The notes beneath the pieces were generated by a model, which was given only the letters and a program-made list of their open reading frames with translations, searched no databases and was not told the origin of the DNA. Shown one piece after another: positions 22,738 to 30,535 of a stretch of DNA of 33,464 bases. The translations under genes were made by a program, and so were the position numbers. This stretch comes from Peptococcaceae bacterium (GTDB lineage Bacteria; Bacillota; DSM-12270; Thermacetogeniales; Thermacetogeniaceae): assembly GCA_003132605.1 (NCBI GenBank), contig PKYJ01000028.1:1-33464 (forward strand), given 5' to 3'. Position 1 is the stretch's first letter. The number at the start of each line of letters is the position of its first letter.

Positions 22738-22935
22738 TTACTTCGCCGCAATGCTATTCTGGTATTGACTCCAGACTTTCCGAGTCATCTCCCCACCGAT
22801 AGAACCATTGTCACGGGATGAGATGTTGCCCTTGTACCCCTGGTTGTAATCAACTCCCACTTGACCGGCGATCTCGAACTTGAGCTGATCCATAGCCTTT
22901 CTTGCATTGGGGTTCAGAATGGTGTTACGAGCCAT
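22738..22935 (-). CDS. Alpha/beta-type small acid-soluble spore protein (copy 1)
   Basis: DNA-binding spore protein that coats and protects forespore DNA. The 65 residues have the family start MARNTILNPNARKAMDQLK, the GPR-cleavage region KFEIAGQVGV, the glycine-rich centre YNQGYKGNISSRDNG, and the DNA-binding GGEMTRKVWSQYQ. ATG at 22935 follows a strong AGGAGGTG. The second copy lies 74 nt upstream; the two proteins are clearly paralogous. No promoter of its own was recognised. Confidence 0.97.
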   Translation of the reverse strand: MARNTILNPNARKAMDQLKFEIAGQVGVDYNQGYKGNISSRDNGSIGGEMTRKVWSQYQNSIAAK

Positions 22936-23009
22936 TAGTATGCACCTCCTTTCATCCTTAATACTTGCGACAACTACCGAACCACCACCTGGTTTCGAAG
23001 AAGAAGGTG

Positions 23010-23207
23010 TTACCGTGCCGCAATGCTATTCTGGTACTGCTCCCAGACCTTACGGGTCATGTTCCCACCGACATAACCGTTGTCACGGGATGGAAGGTCA
23101 CCCTTGTAAGCCTGGTTGTAGTCGACCCCAACCGAGTTCGCAACTTCCATCTTGAACTGATCCATGGCCTTCCTTGCATTCGGGTTCAGGATAGTGTTTC
23201 GAGCCAC
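23010..23207 (-). CDS. Alpha/beta-type small acid-soluble spore protein (copy 2)
   Basis: Paralogue of the neighbouring SASP, same 65-residue length and same start. It differs in the GPR site (KMEVANSVGV), the middle (YNQAYKGDLPSRDNG) and the end (GGNMTRKVWEQYQNSIAAR). It begins with GTG at 23207 behind AAAGGAGGTGCG. It is the upstream member of the tandem pair and has a sigma-G-like promoter candidate in the 270-nt AT-rich gap before it. Confidence 0.97.
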   Translation of the reverse strand: MARNTILNPNARKAMDQFKMEVANSVGVDYNQAYKGDLPSRDNGYVGGNMTRKVWEQYQNSIAAR

Positions 23208-23272
23208 CTGGTACGCACCTCCTTTCGTTGGACGCTTGACGTCGCTTTTTTATTTTGTTCAGGTTCTACATA

Positions 23273-23301
23273 TAGTTTGATTAAAAGTCGCCTAAAGATA
23301 C
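23273..23301 (-). promoter_or_regulatory. Sigma-G-like promoter candidate for the SASP pair
   Basis: Minus strand: GTATC (23297-23301), 17 nt, CAAACTA (23273-23279), one mismatch from the -10 pattern CATnMTA. SASP genes are classic sigma-G targets. The remainder of the AT-rich 23208-23478 gap holds the recG terminator and nothing else seen. Confidence 0.45.
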
Positions 23302-23412
23302 TAGTAAGATGACGCCAAAATTCATAATAATTTGAAGACATAATGATAAAAACTATGATTTGCGCCATATTTACGATATTTCCAATATAAGTTACAATCT
23401 AAACTAGATACC

Positions 23413-23442
23413 AAAAAAGCCTCGATTATAAAGAATCGAGGC
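23413..23442 (-). terminator. Terminator of the yloU-fakA-recG unit
   Basis: Minus-strand hairpin GCCTCGATT/AATCGAGGC with a 6-nt loop followed by six T, 37 nt after the recG stop. Confidence 0.88.
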
Positions 23443-23478
23443 ATCCTGTAGAATTATTCATCATTTATACTCTATTTT

Positions 23479-25548
23479 TCAAAACTTCAAGCCATAGATC
23501 AAGCTGGGAAAACGGAATCCGATCTCCTGCATTATAGTATCATTGACATGCCCTATGTACCTGGCAGCATATGACCTGGATGTTTCCATCAAATAAGCGT
23601 CTTTAAAGATATCGACGACACGAAAATCCGACAGGCCATGCTGCTTGACACCCATCAACTCCCCCGGGCCCCTGATGGCTAGGTCGCGTTCAGCAATCTT
23701 GAACCCATCCTGGTGCTTTACCAGGGTCTTGACACGGTCCCGGGCTTCATCGGTCTGGGGATTGCCGATCAGGATGCAGTAGCCCGCAGCCTTGCCGCGG
23801 CCTACCCGGCCGCGCAGTTGGTGCAACTGTGACAGGCCAAACCGCTCGACGCCCTCGACGATCATCAGCGAGGCATTGGCAACGTCAACCCCCACCTCGA
23901 TCACCGTTGTGGCAACCAGGATGTTGATGTCCCCGGCCCTGAATTCCTCCATGACCCGCGCCTTCTCTTCCAGCTTCAGCCTGCCGTGCAAGAGCCCCAC
24001 GTTGTACTCCGGAAACTCCTCCTGCAGCTCGGAAGCCCGGTTTGCCGCAGCCTCCATCTCCAGTTTCTCTGATTCTTCGATCAGGGGACAGACCACGTAG
24101 GCTTGCCGTCCGGCATCCAATTCCTGGCGCAGGAACCGGTATGCCCTCTGCTTTTCCCTGTCCGGGAGAAAATAGGTCTTGACTCCCTGCCTCCCGGGCG
24201 GCAGTTGGTCGATCACCGACAGGTCGAGGTCGCCGTAGAGAGTGAGCGTGAGGCTGCGCGGGATGGGGGTGGCACTCATCACCAGCACGTCAGCCTGGGG
24301 GGCCTTGGATTGCAGGATATCTCGCTGCCGGACACCGAAGCGGTGCTGCTCATCGATGACAATCAACCCCAGGTTGTTAAAAACGACCCCTTCCTCCAGG
24401 AGGGCATGAGTGCCCACCACAATGTCAATCTGCCCATTTTTTAACGCATCCAGGGTCTCCTCCCGATGGCGTTTGCTGTCTCCCCCCGTCAGCGCCGCCG
24501 CCTGCACCCCCAGGCGTTCGGCTGGGCCCTTCAATCCCAGGTAGTGTTGCACCGCCAGGACCTCGGTGGGGGCCATCAGCGCCCCCTGGTATCCCGCCGC
24601 CACTGCATATAAAAGGGCGTACAGGGCGACTACTGTTTTTCCGCACCCCACATCCCCCTGTACCAGCCGGTACATGCGGCGCGGGGCGGCCAGATCGCTT
24701 CTGATCTCGCCGAGCACCCGCTGCTGGGCCGATGTCAGGGGGAAGGGCAGGCCTCTGACAAAGGTCTCCGCCAGGTCGGACTTGGGCCTACGCCCCACCC
24801 CCCGATGCTGGATGGTGTCCTGGATCCTCCCCAATCCCAGTCCAAATAAGAAAAGCTCTTCAAAAGCCAGCCTTTCCCGGGCTTTGGCCAGAGCTTCAAA
24901 ATTGCCGGGGAAATGCACCTGCCTCAAGCTCTCCGCCAGGGACGGCAGGTGAAGCTCGACCGCCACCTGCGGTGGTAGCAGGTCCTTCGCCCAGCAGGCA
25001 TATTGTTTGACAAGCTTGTACATGAGCCGCCTCAGGGTGCGCTGGCTCAAATCCTCAGTGGCGCTGTAAAAGGGCACAATCCGCCCCACGTGGACCGCAT
25101 CTTCGGGATTACCGATCTCGTAATCGGCGACGGTGATCTCGTTACCGAACAGGCCGCCGTCGATTCTGCCGGTCACCGTTACCGGCAAGCCGCGGCGCAG
25201 AGACCGCGTTAAAAAGGGCTGGTTGAACCACAGAGCAGTGAGCGGCCCGCCACCGGTTCTGATCTCGGCCCTCACCACAGACAACCCCCGGCGGGTGGCC
25301 GTTGTTTCCGTCCTGGTGATGATTCCCCAAACAGTAGCGTTCTCGCCCGGTTTCAACTCGCCTGACTGATTGAGGCGCCGGTCCTCGTAGCGCCGCGGTA
25401 AGTAATAGAGGACGTCGAACAGAGTCCCGATCCCCAGTTTCCCGAGCAGCTTTGCCCGGGCCTCCCCCACTTGCGGCAAGCTGCCGGCGGGAACGGCGCC
25501 AAGCTGGCAGGCAGTCAGTTGTTTTACTGTAGCAGTACCCCTGGACAT
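23479..25548 (-). CDS. recG: ATP-dependent DNA helicase RecG
   Basis: Branch-migrating helicase that remodels stalled forks and recombination intermediates. The 689 residues are full length: an N-terminal wedge/OB region (about 1-240), then helicase domains with Walker A GDVGCGKTVVALYAL, motif II DEQH, SATPIPRSL, and the C-terminal motifs EVGVDVANASLMIVEG, RFGLSQLHQLRGRVGRG and RGPGELMG. ATG at 25548 lies 3 nt after the stop of the FakA-like gene, so they are co-transcribed. Its terminator is seen at 23413-23442. Confidence 0.97.
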   Translation of the reverse strand: MSRGTATVKQLTACQLGAVPAGSLPQVGEARAKLLGKLGIGTLFDVLYYLPRRYEDRRLNQSGELKPGENATVWGIITRTETTATRRGLSVVRAEIRTGGGPLTALWFNQPFLTRSLRRGLPVTVTGRIDGGLFGNEITVADYEIGNPEDAVHVGRIVPFYSATEDLSQRTLRRLMYKLVKQYACWAKDLLPPQVAVELHLPSLAESLRQVHFPGNFEALAKARERLAFEELFLFGLGLGRIQDTIQHRGVGRRPKSDLAETFVRGLPFPLTSAQQRVLGEIRSDLAAPRRMYRLVQGDVGCGKTVVALYALLYAVAAGYQGALMAPTEVLAVQHYLGLKGPAERLGVQAAALTGGDSKRHREETLDALKNGQIDIVVGTHALLEEGVVFNNLGLIVIDEQHRFGVRQRDILQSKAPQADVLVMSATPIPRSLTLTLYGDLDLSVIDQLPPGRQGVKTYFLPDREKQRAYRFLRQELDAGRQAYVVCPLIEESEKLEMEAAANRASELQEEFPEYNVGLLHGRLKLEEKARVMEEFRAGDINILVATTVIEVGVDVANASLMIVEGVERFGLSQLHQLRGRVGRGKAAGYCILIGNPQTDEARDRVKTLVKHQDGFKIAERDLAIRGPGELMGVKQHGLSDFRVVDIFKDAYLMETSRSYAARYIGHVNDTIMQEIGFRFPSLIYGLKF

Positions 25549-25551
25549 CGG

Positions 25552-27444
25552 CTATTCGACGCTGATCAGGAAAAAGTAGACCGGTTGCCCCCCGTATTGA
25601 AGCTCTACTTCAATCTGCGGGTGGCTGCTGCGAATCAGTGCGGCAACCCGGCCAGCCTCTTCCGGCAGCACTTCCTGTCCTGTCAACAGCGTCACCAGTT
25701 CGTCATGCTCATCCAACATCCGGTCGACCGTCGCCAGCAGCACCTGTTCCAGCGAGGCGCCTACCGCCACAATGTCCTCCTGCCAGAGACCGATCAACTC
25801 GCCCTGCTTGATTTCCATATCCTTGACAACCGCATCGCGCACTGCGTAGGTCACTTCCGCGGTCTTTACCCGGCTTGCAGCCTGCTCCATTTTCCCAATG
25901 TTGGCAGTCATGTCCAGGGATGGATTGAAGGCGAGAATGGCCGAGATCCCGGCCTGAATGCTGGTGGTAGGAAGGATCACCACGCTGCGGGAGACCAGTT
26001 TTCCAGCCTGCCCGGCGGCCATGATCAGGTTCTTGTTGTTGGGCAGGATCAGCACCTGCTCATTTGGCATCGCTTCAATCGCCCTGACAAACTCTTCCAC
26101 CGACGGGTTCATGGTCTGCCCGCCGGCGACGATCTGCACCGCTCCCAGGCTCCGAAAGATCTCCTCGATTCCCTCACCGGCAGCCACCGCCAATACCCCG
26201 ATCTCCCGGGAGGCGCCCGCTTTGCCGGTGGTTGAGGCCACATCCGGCTTCAGAGCTGCATCATTGCCATGCGCTTGCTGCCACTGGTCGCGCATGTTGC
26301 TGACCTGTATATTATGCAGCGTCCCAAACTGCAGGCAATGCTCCAGCACCTGTCCGGGATGATTGGAATGCACATGGATCTTGATCACGTCATCGGTGTT
26401 GGCAACGATCAGACTCCCGCCATACTCCTGGAGGGTGAGGCGCAGTTGTCCCACGCAGGCGGGATCACCCCGCAGCAGAAATTCAACGCAGTATATATAG
26501 ACAAAATCTTCATCGTTATCCAGAACAGTGCCCTGTAATTGTGATGTGAGGGGTCGCTCCCGGCGGGTGCTCTCTGGGCGCGGATCCGGCGCCGCCGCTT
26601 CAGCGGGCGCTTGAGAGGCGAGATTCTCGTTGGCGCTGGCTCTGCCAATGACTTCATCACCACTGAGGTGTGCATCCGCCACTTCCCGTGCCGTACCGGA
26701 GTTGTCGCTTTGCACATCACAGTTGGCGGGCGTGCTTTCAGATCCACCGTGCCCCACCGGGGTACCCGTTTTAGCGGGCCGGGTACCCGGAACCGTCTCA
26801 GGCGCCCGTTCACGCCTCGCACTTCTCAATTTGCCCAGTTCCACCAAGCCTCCCTCCAGAAGGAACATCAGGCCCTTGCCCCCGGCGTCTACCACGCCGG
26901 CCTTTTTTAGAACCGGAAGCAATTCCGGTGTCAACTGCAGCGTCTCATTTCCCTTCTGCACTGCAAACAATAGCGCCTGCACCAGATCGGACTCCGTCTT
27001 AACGGCCTCGCCCAGGCCCTGAGAGAAACCCCTGGCTACTGTCAACATTGTTCCCTCAACCGGCTTCATCACTGCATGATAGGCCGTCAACACCGCCATC
27101 TGCCAGGCCCTGGCAAACTGGGCCATGGTGATCTTCTCGCTGCCTTTGACAGCGTCGGCAAAGCCACGGATCAACTGAGATAAAATAACACCGGAATTTC
27201 CCCGGGCACCCATCAGGGAGCCCTTCGCCAGCGCTTCGCTGACGGCGTTCAAGCTGAGAGCTTTTACCTGCTGCAGCTCCCGAACTGCTGCCTGCATCGT
27301 CAGGTACATATTGCGACCGGTATCGCCATCGGGTACCGGAAAGACATTCAGCCTGTCAATCTCTTGTTGGTGCTCGGCAAGGGAGGCCAGACCACCTTCA
27401 AAAAGCACCTTTACCTGTTCTCCAGTCACACCCTCCAGGACCAA
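25552..27444 (-). CDS. fakA: DAK-domain protein YloV, fatty-acid kinase FakA-like
   Basis: FakA-type kinase that phosphorylates exogenous fatty acids held by a FakB protein. 630 residues. The N-terminal Dak2-like nucleotide domain has NVFPVPDGDTGRNM (33-46), with Asp39 and Asp41 as likely Mg ligands, and GARGNSGVILSQL (79-91). After about residue 206 comes a roughly 105-residue low-complexity linker rich in Ala, Pro, Arg, Glu, Ser and Thr, then the FakA middle and C-terminal domains (DEDFVYIYCVEFLLRG, IKIHVHSNHPGQVLEHC). Usual length is about 550, so the linker accounts for the excess. TTG at 27444 is the likely start with AAAGGGTGA upstream. No fakB is seen in the window. Confidence 0.88.
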   Translation of the reverse strand: MVLEGVTGEQVKVLFEGGLASLAEHQQEIDRLNVFPVPDGDTGRNMYLTMQAAVRELQQVKALSLNAVSEALAKGSLMGARGNSGVILSQLIRGFADAVKGSEKITMAQFARAWQMAVLTAYHAVMKPVEGTMLTVARGFSQGLGEAVKTESDLVQALLFAVQKGNETLQLTPELLPVLKKAGVVDAGGKGLMFLLEGGLVELGKLRSARRERAPETVPGTRPAKTGTPVGHGGSESTPANCDVQSDNSGTAREVADAHLSGDEVIGRASANENLASQAPAEAAAPDPRPESTRRERPLTSQLQGTVLDNDEDFVYIYCVEFLLRGDPACVGQLRLTLQEYGGSLIVANTDDVIKIHVHSNHPGQVLEHCLQFGTLHNIQVSNMRDQWQQAHGNDAALKPDVASTTGKAGASREIGVLAVAAGEGIEEIFRSLGAVQIVAGGQTMNPSVEEFVRAIEAMPNEQVLILPNNKNLIMAAGQAGKLVSRSVVILPTTSIQAGISAILAFNPSLDMTANIGKMEQAASRVKTAEVTYAVRDAVVKDMEIKQGELIGLWQEDIVAVGASLEQVLLATVDRMLDEHDELVTLLTGQEVLPEEAGRVAALIRSSHPQIEVELQYGGQPVYFFLISVE

Positions 27445-27465
27445 TCACCCTTTCGTTCTCAACAA

Positions 27466-27822
27466 TTACTGAAATAATCTGACTCCCGCCACGTTGATAT
27501 TGATTGCTGCAGGGCGCAGGCCCGTCATTTTTTCGATCTCGTACTGGACCGTCTCCATGATGCTGGAGGCGACCTCGGCGATCCTGACACCGTAGCACAT
27601 GATGACATACAGATCGATCTTCACTTCATCGCCCTCCAGGTTGACATCAACACCCTGACTCAGGGCATCCCGGCCGAGGATCTCCGATACTCCCTGGCGC
27701 CACCCCATGGGGACCATGCCAACAATGCCATAGCAACGAACTGCAGCCGCTCCTGCAATCATTGCCAGGGCCTCACTGGAAATCTCGATGCTGCCATACT
27801 CGGTTTTGGTCTTTTGACCCAT
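27466..27822 (-). CDS. yloU: Asp23/Gls24-family protein YloU
   Basis: Small alkaline-shock family protein, 118 residues, conserved directly upstream of fakA/yloV in Bacillota. Typical segments are YGSIEISSEALAMIAGAAA, the central VDVNLEGDEVKIDLYVIMCYG and MTGLRPAAININVAGV. Homologues gather at the membrane in staphylococci; the molecular role is unknown. It starts at ATG 27822 after GGGAGGC and is the first gene of the yloU-fakA-recG unit. Divergent from rpmB. Confidence 0.93.
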   Translation of the reverse strand: MGQKTKTEYGSIEISSEALAMIAGAAAVRCYGIVGMVPMGWRQGVSEILGRDALSQGVDVNLEGDEVKIDLYVIMCYGVRIAEVASSIMETVQYEIEKMTGLRPAAININVAGVRLFQ

Positions 27823-27929
27823 AATTAAGCCTCCCTTACGCGGAGTATGACTTTATATCAATTATATGCCAAACATTCGGCGGCAACAAGAAATTTGGTT
27901 GTCCGCCGTAAAAGGAGTGTCCGTTTTTC

Positions 27930-27958
27930 TTGCCAGCGCCGGACCTTTTTGTTAAAAT
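27930..27958 (+). promoter_or_regulatory. Sigma-A promoter of rpmB
   Basis: TTGCCA (27930-27935), 17 nt, TAAAAT (27953-27958), facing rpmB. This would give a leader of about 170 nt. Confidence 0.65.
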
Positions 27959-27965
27959 AGTCTTT

Positions 27966-28138
27966 GTGATAGAGGAAAGGCCGTGCCCGGCGGTGCCTTC
28001 TGGGGAAAGGCACGGCACAACGATGTTCCCCGGCGCTTAATTCACCTCAGTATAAGTTGCAGCCGGTTTGATTGTGTTAAGTATTGCACATTTTTTTCGT
28101 TGAGACGCCGGGTCACAATCAAGGAAGGGGGAAGTTGC
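27966..28138 (+). other. Structured rpmB leader
   Basis: The long untranslated leader can form a stem GCCGTGCC/GGCACGGC around 27980-28016, and a second inverted repeat TTGATTGTG (28068-28076) with CACAATCAA (28114-28122) ending directly before the AAGGAAGGGGG ribosome-binding region. This could modulate L28 translation. No known riboswitch was recognised. Confidence 0.35.
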
Positions 28139-28324
28139 ATGGCAGTATGCGCTTATTGCGGCAAGGGAGTCAGGATCGGCATGCAGGTCAGCCACAGCCA
28201 TATCCGCACCAAAAGATCCTGGGCGCCCAACCTGCAACCTATCAGAACTGTTGTCAACGGCAAACCGGAGCGCCTGATGGTCTGCACCCGCTGCCTGAAA
28301 GCGGGCAAAGTCAAGCGCGCCTAA
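28139..28324 (+). CDS. rpmB: 50S ribosomal protein L28 (zinc-binding form)
   Basis: Large-subunit ribosomal protein of 61 residues. MAVCAYCGKGVRIGMQVSHS and TKRSWAPNLQPIRTVVNG identify L28; paired cysteines (CAYC and CTRC) make the zinc-binding version. ATG at 28139 follows a very strong AAGGAAGGGGGAAG. In-frame extension upstream to 27983 runs through the leader and is rejected. It is monocistronic, divergent from yloU, and close to the recG-fakA-yloU block as in other Bacillota. Confidence 0.96.
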   Translation: MAVCAYCGKGVRIGMQVSHSHIRTKRSWAPNLQPIRTVVNGKPERLMVCTRCLKAGKVKRA

Positions 28325-28425
28325 TGGTCGTTGATCGTTGGATGCAGGTTATTCTGCATGTAATTCATTAAATACCAACGCTATTGATCTTTTTTCCAAT
28401 AGCTGCCAACCACAAACCACCTAAA

Positions 28426-28623
28426 TCAGGCTCGCCTCGGCCAGGACCTGTCTTGTTCGCCACGATGACTAGCCGCTCTAATGCCCCCGCTTCTTTGAAG
28501 CGGTGGGATAAGAGCGGCTACGTCCCCGGCGTGAACGATCAGTTCGACGCCCTCGAAGAGATCCAGCGCCTCGACCCAGTCGTTGACAGAACCGTGGGTA
28601 TCGCTGATAATCCCGATCCGCAT
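28426..28623 (-). pseudogene. Truncated YfcE/MJ0936-type metallophosphoesterase
   Basis: Begins as a calcineurin-like phosphodiesterase: MRIGIISDTHGSVNDWVEAL, with the metal motif SDTHG, and VELIVHAGD at about residue 30-38. Directly after HAGD the frame runs into hairpin A of the palindromic repeat (28470-28520), and then about 15 unrelated residues to a stop at 28426. Family members have about 160-180 residues with a GNCD and two GHTH-type motifs, all missing here, so only about 38 of the 65 encoded residues are genuine. ATG at 28623 lies 1 nt after the ribH stop, so the original gene was the last of the rib operon or coupled to it. Most of the gene is gone, not merely interrupted. Confidence 0.8.
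28463..28520 (-). repeat. Palindromic repeat A, single copy inside the broken yfcE
   Basis: Hairpin A with arms starting TAGCCGCTCTAATGCCCCCG and centre CTTCTTTGAAGCGG; the flank CACGATGACTA resembles the terminal motif CACAGATGACTA of the full copies. Hairpin B is absent. Confidence 0.85.
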
Positions 28624-28624
28624 G

Positions 28625-29128
28625 TCAATCTTCCCGTGGCTGCTTGTCCTGGGTCGCTCCGCCCGCCTGCAACTCCCGCAGCAGGTTGGCCATCTCCAGA
28701 GCGGACAAGGCGGCATCGGCGCCCTTGTTGCCTGCCTTGGTACCGGCGCGCTCGATCGCCTGCTCCAGAGTGTCGGCCGTGATCAGGCCGTAGATGATGG
28801 GCAGGCCCTTATCCAGACCGATCTGGGCGATCCCCTTGGTGACCTCGCTGGCAATAAACTCGAAGTGGGGCGTTGCCCCCCTGATGAGGGTGCCCAGGCA
28901 GATCACCGCGTCATAACTCCGTGCTGCCATTTTTTTGGCCGCCAGGGGGATTTCAAAGGCGCCGGGCACCCAGGCGATCTCAATGGCGCCCTCATCCACT
29001 CCGTGCCGCAGCAGGGCATCCATCGCACCGCTCAACAGGCGGCTGGTGATGAAGTCATTGAATCTTGCCACGACTATCCCGAACCGCATCCCCTGACCGA
29101 TCAACTTACCTTCATACGTCTTTGCCAT
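28625..29128 (-). CDS. ribH: 6,7-dimethyl-8-ribityllumazine synthase
   Basis: Condenses 5-amino-6-ribitylaminouracil with dihydroxybutanone phosphate to lumazine, the step before riboflavin. The 167 residues have RFGIVVARFNDFITSRLL, VPGAFEIPLAAKKMA, ICLGTLIRGATPHFEFIASE and GNKGADAALSALEMA, all diagnostic; His in the PHFEFI segment is the catalytic residue. ATG at 29128 follows AAGGAGAGG. It is the fourth rib gene but is separated from ribBA by a full composite repeat. The C-terminal GGATQDKQPRED is a short polar tail. Confidence 0.97.
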   Translation of the reverse strand: MAKTYEGKLIGQGMRFGIVVARFNDFITSRLLSGAMDALLRHGVDEGAIEIAWVPGAFEIPLAAKKMAARSYDAVICLGTLIRGATPHFEFIASEVTKGIAQIGLDKGLPIIYGLITADTLEQAIERAGTKAGNKGADAALSALEMANLLRELQAGGATQDKQPRED

Positions 29129-29150
29129 AGCTCGCCTCTCCTTCTATTTT

Positions 29151-29274
29151 CACAGATGGCTACCCGCTCTAATACCCCCGCTTCTTCGAAGCGGTGGGAT
29201 AAGAGCGGCTACGCAACTGTATCAACTGGGTCTTGGCTTCAGTGGCCCCCACTGAAGCCAAGACCCAGTTGAAT
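29151..29274 (+). repeat. Composite palindromic element, full copy (A-B)
   Basis: Terminal motif CACAGATGGCTACCCGCTCT, hairpin A (29161-29212), spacer ACGCAACTGTA, then hairpin B (29222-29272). B is a perfect inverted repeat with 24-nt arms (TCAACTGGGTCTTGGCTTCA...) and a CCC loop. It fills the space between the ribBA stop (29276) and the ribH ribosome-binding site. Orientation is opposite to the copy at 12535-12657. Confidence 0.92.
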
Positions 29275-29275
29275 C

Positions 29276-30487
29276 CTATTTTCCCAGGGCCAGCAGGTGA
29301 CCCATCTTCTCCTTCTTGGTCTGCAAGTAACGCCTGTTCTCCTGCACCGGAGGGATCTCGATCGGCACCCGCTCTACAATCTCCAGTCCATATCCCTCCA
29401 GGCCGGCAATTTTCCGGGGGTTGTTGGTCAACAGCCGGATCTTGTGCAGTCCCAGATCGACGAGGATCTGTGCCCCAAAGCCGTAATCCCGCAGGTCCGG
29501 AGGAAAACCGAGCAACTCGTTGGCTTCAACGGTATCGCACCCCTGGTCCTGGAGGCCGTAGGCACGGATCTTATTGGGCAATCCGATTCCCCGGCCCTCC
29601 TGTCGCATGTAGAGGATGACGCCGGCACCCTCGTCGGCGATCATGCGCATCGCCTGGGCCAACTGCTGACCGCAGTCGCAGCGCAGTGAACCGAAGACAT
29701 CGCCGGTGAGGCACTCCGAATGCACCCTGGTCAAGGTCGGGCGCGCCGGGTCGAGGTCGCCCCTGATCAGAGCTAGGTGGCAGTTGTGGTCGAGGATGGT
29801 CTCGTAGGCCACTGCCTGAAAATCGCCGTACTTGGTGGGCAGATGTGTCGTTGCCACCCGGCAGATCAGTTTCTCGGTGCGGCGGCGGTATTCGATCAGG
29901 TCGGCGACGGTGATGATCTTCAGGTCGTACTTTTGGGAGAACTCCAGCAATTGTGGAACACGTGCCATGGTGCCGTCGTCGTTCATGATCTCGCAGCAAA
30001 CCCCGGCCGGATAGAGGCCGGCCAGCCGCGCCAGGTCAACCGTGGTCTCGGTGTGTCCGGCCCTCCTCAGCACGCAGCCTTTTTTGGCCCGCAGCGGAAA
30101 GATATGCCCCGGGCGACGCAAGTCTGCAGGCTTGGCGGCAGGGTCGATGATCGTCCTGACGGTCAGGGCGCGTTCGAAGGCGGAAATCCCTGTAGTCGCC
30201 GTGGCCGCGTCCACCGAAACGGTAAAGGCCGTCTCCAGGCTCTCGGTGTTCTGTTCGACCATCTGCTGGATCTTCAACTCATCCAGGCGCTCCCCGGTCA
30301 AGGGCATGCAGATCAGGCCTTTTGCATAGGTGGCCATGAAGTTGATGGCCTCGGGGGTGGCTTTCTCTGCGGCAATGATCAGGTCGCCCTCGTTCTCCCG
30401 GTCCTCATCATCCACCACGATGACCATCCGGCCTGCCCGGATCTCCTCGATCGCTTCCTCTACCGCATGAAACTCGCCGGTTCTCAT
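29276..30487 (-). CDS. ribBA: Bifunctional DHBP synthase / GTP cyclohydrolase II
   Basis: Makes both precursors of lumazine: dihydroxybutanone phosphate (N-terminal RibB domain) and the pyrimidine from GTP (C-terminal RibA domain). ATG at 30487 with GGAGGGGAAG upstream gives 403 residues; a start at 30529 would add 14 atypical ones. RibB landmarks are VVDDEDRENEGDLIIAAE and HTETTVDLARLAG. RibA landmarks are RVHSECLTGDVFGSLRCDCG, with the zinc cysteines, and MRQEGRGIGLPNKIRAYGLQ. Second-last intact gene of the operon. Its stop abuts the composite repeat. Confidence 0.97.
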   Translation of the reverse strand: MRTGEFHAVEEAIEEIRAGRMVIVVDDEDRENEGDLIIAAEKATPEAINFMATYAKGLICMPLTGERLDELKIQQMVEQNTESLETAFTVSVDAATATTGISAFERALTVRTIIDPAAKPADLRRPGHIFPLRAKKGCVLRRAGHTETTVDLARLAGLYPAGVCCEIMNDDGTMARVPQLLEFSQKYDLKIITVADLIEYRRRTEKLICRVATTHLPTKYGDFQAVAYETILDHNCHLALIRGDLDPARPTLTRVHSECLTGDVFGSLRCDCGQQLAQAMRMIADEGAGVILYMRQEGRGIGLPNKIRAYGLQDQGCDTVEANELLGFPPDLRDYGFGAQILVDLGLHKIRLLTNNPRKIAGLEGYGLEIVERVPIEIPPVQENRRYLQTKKEKMGHLLALGK

Positions 30488-30535
30488 GACAGCTTCCCCT
30501 CCATAATGTGCGAATATAAGCGTCGTCACGGTCGT

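Noticed and set aside
27983..28138. Longer rpmB start upstream
   Set aside because: The added residues do not resemble L28, and a very strong ribosome-binding site precedes the ATG at 28139.
29161..29272. Reading the hairpins A and B as ordinary intrinsic terminators
   Set aside because: No T-run follows either arm on either strand, and the copies sit in the middle of operons; the shared spacer and boundary motif point to a repeat family.
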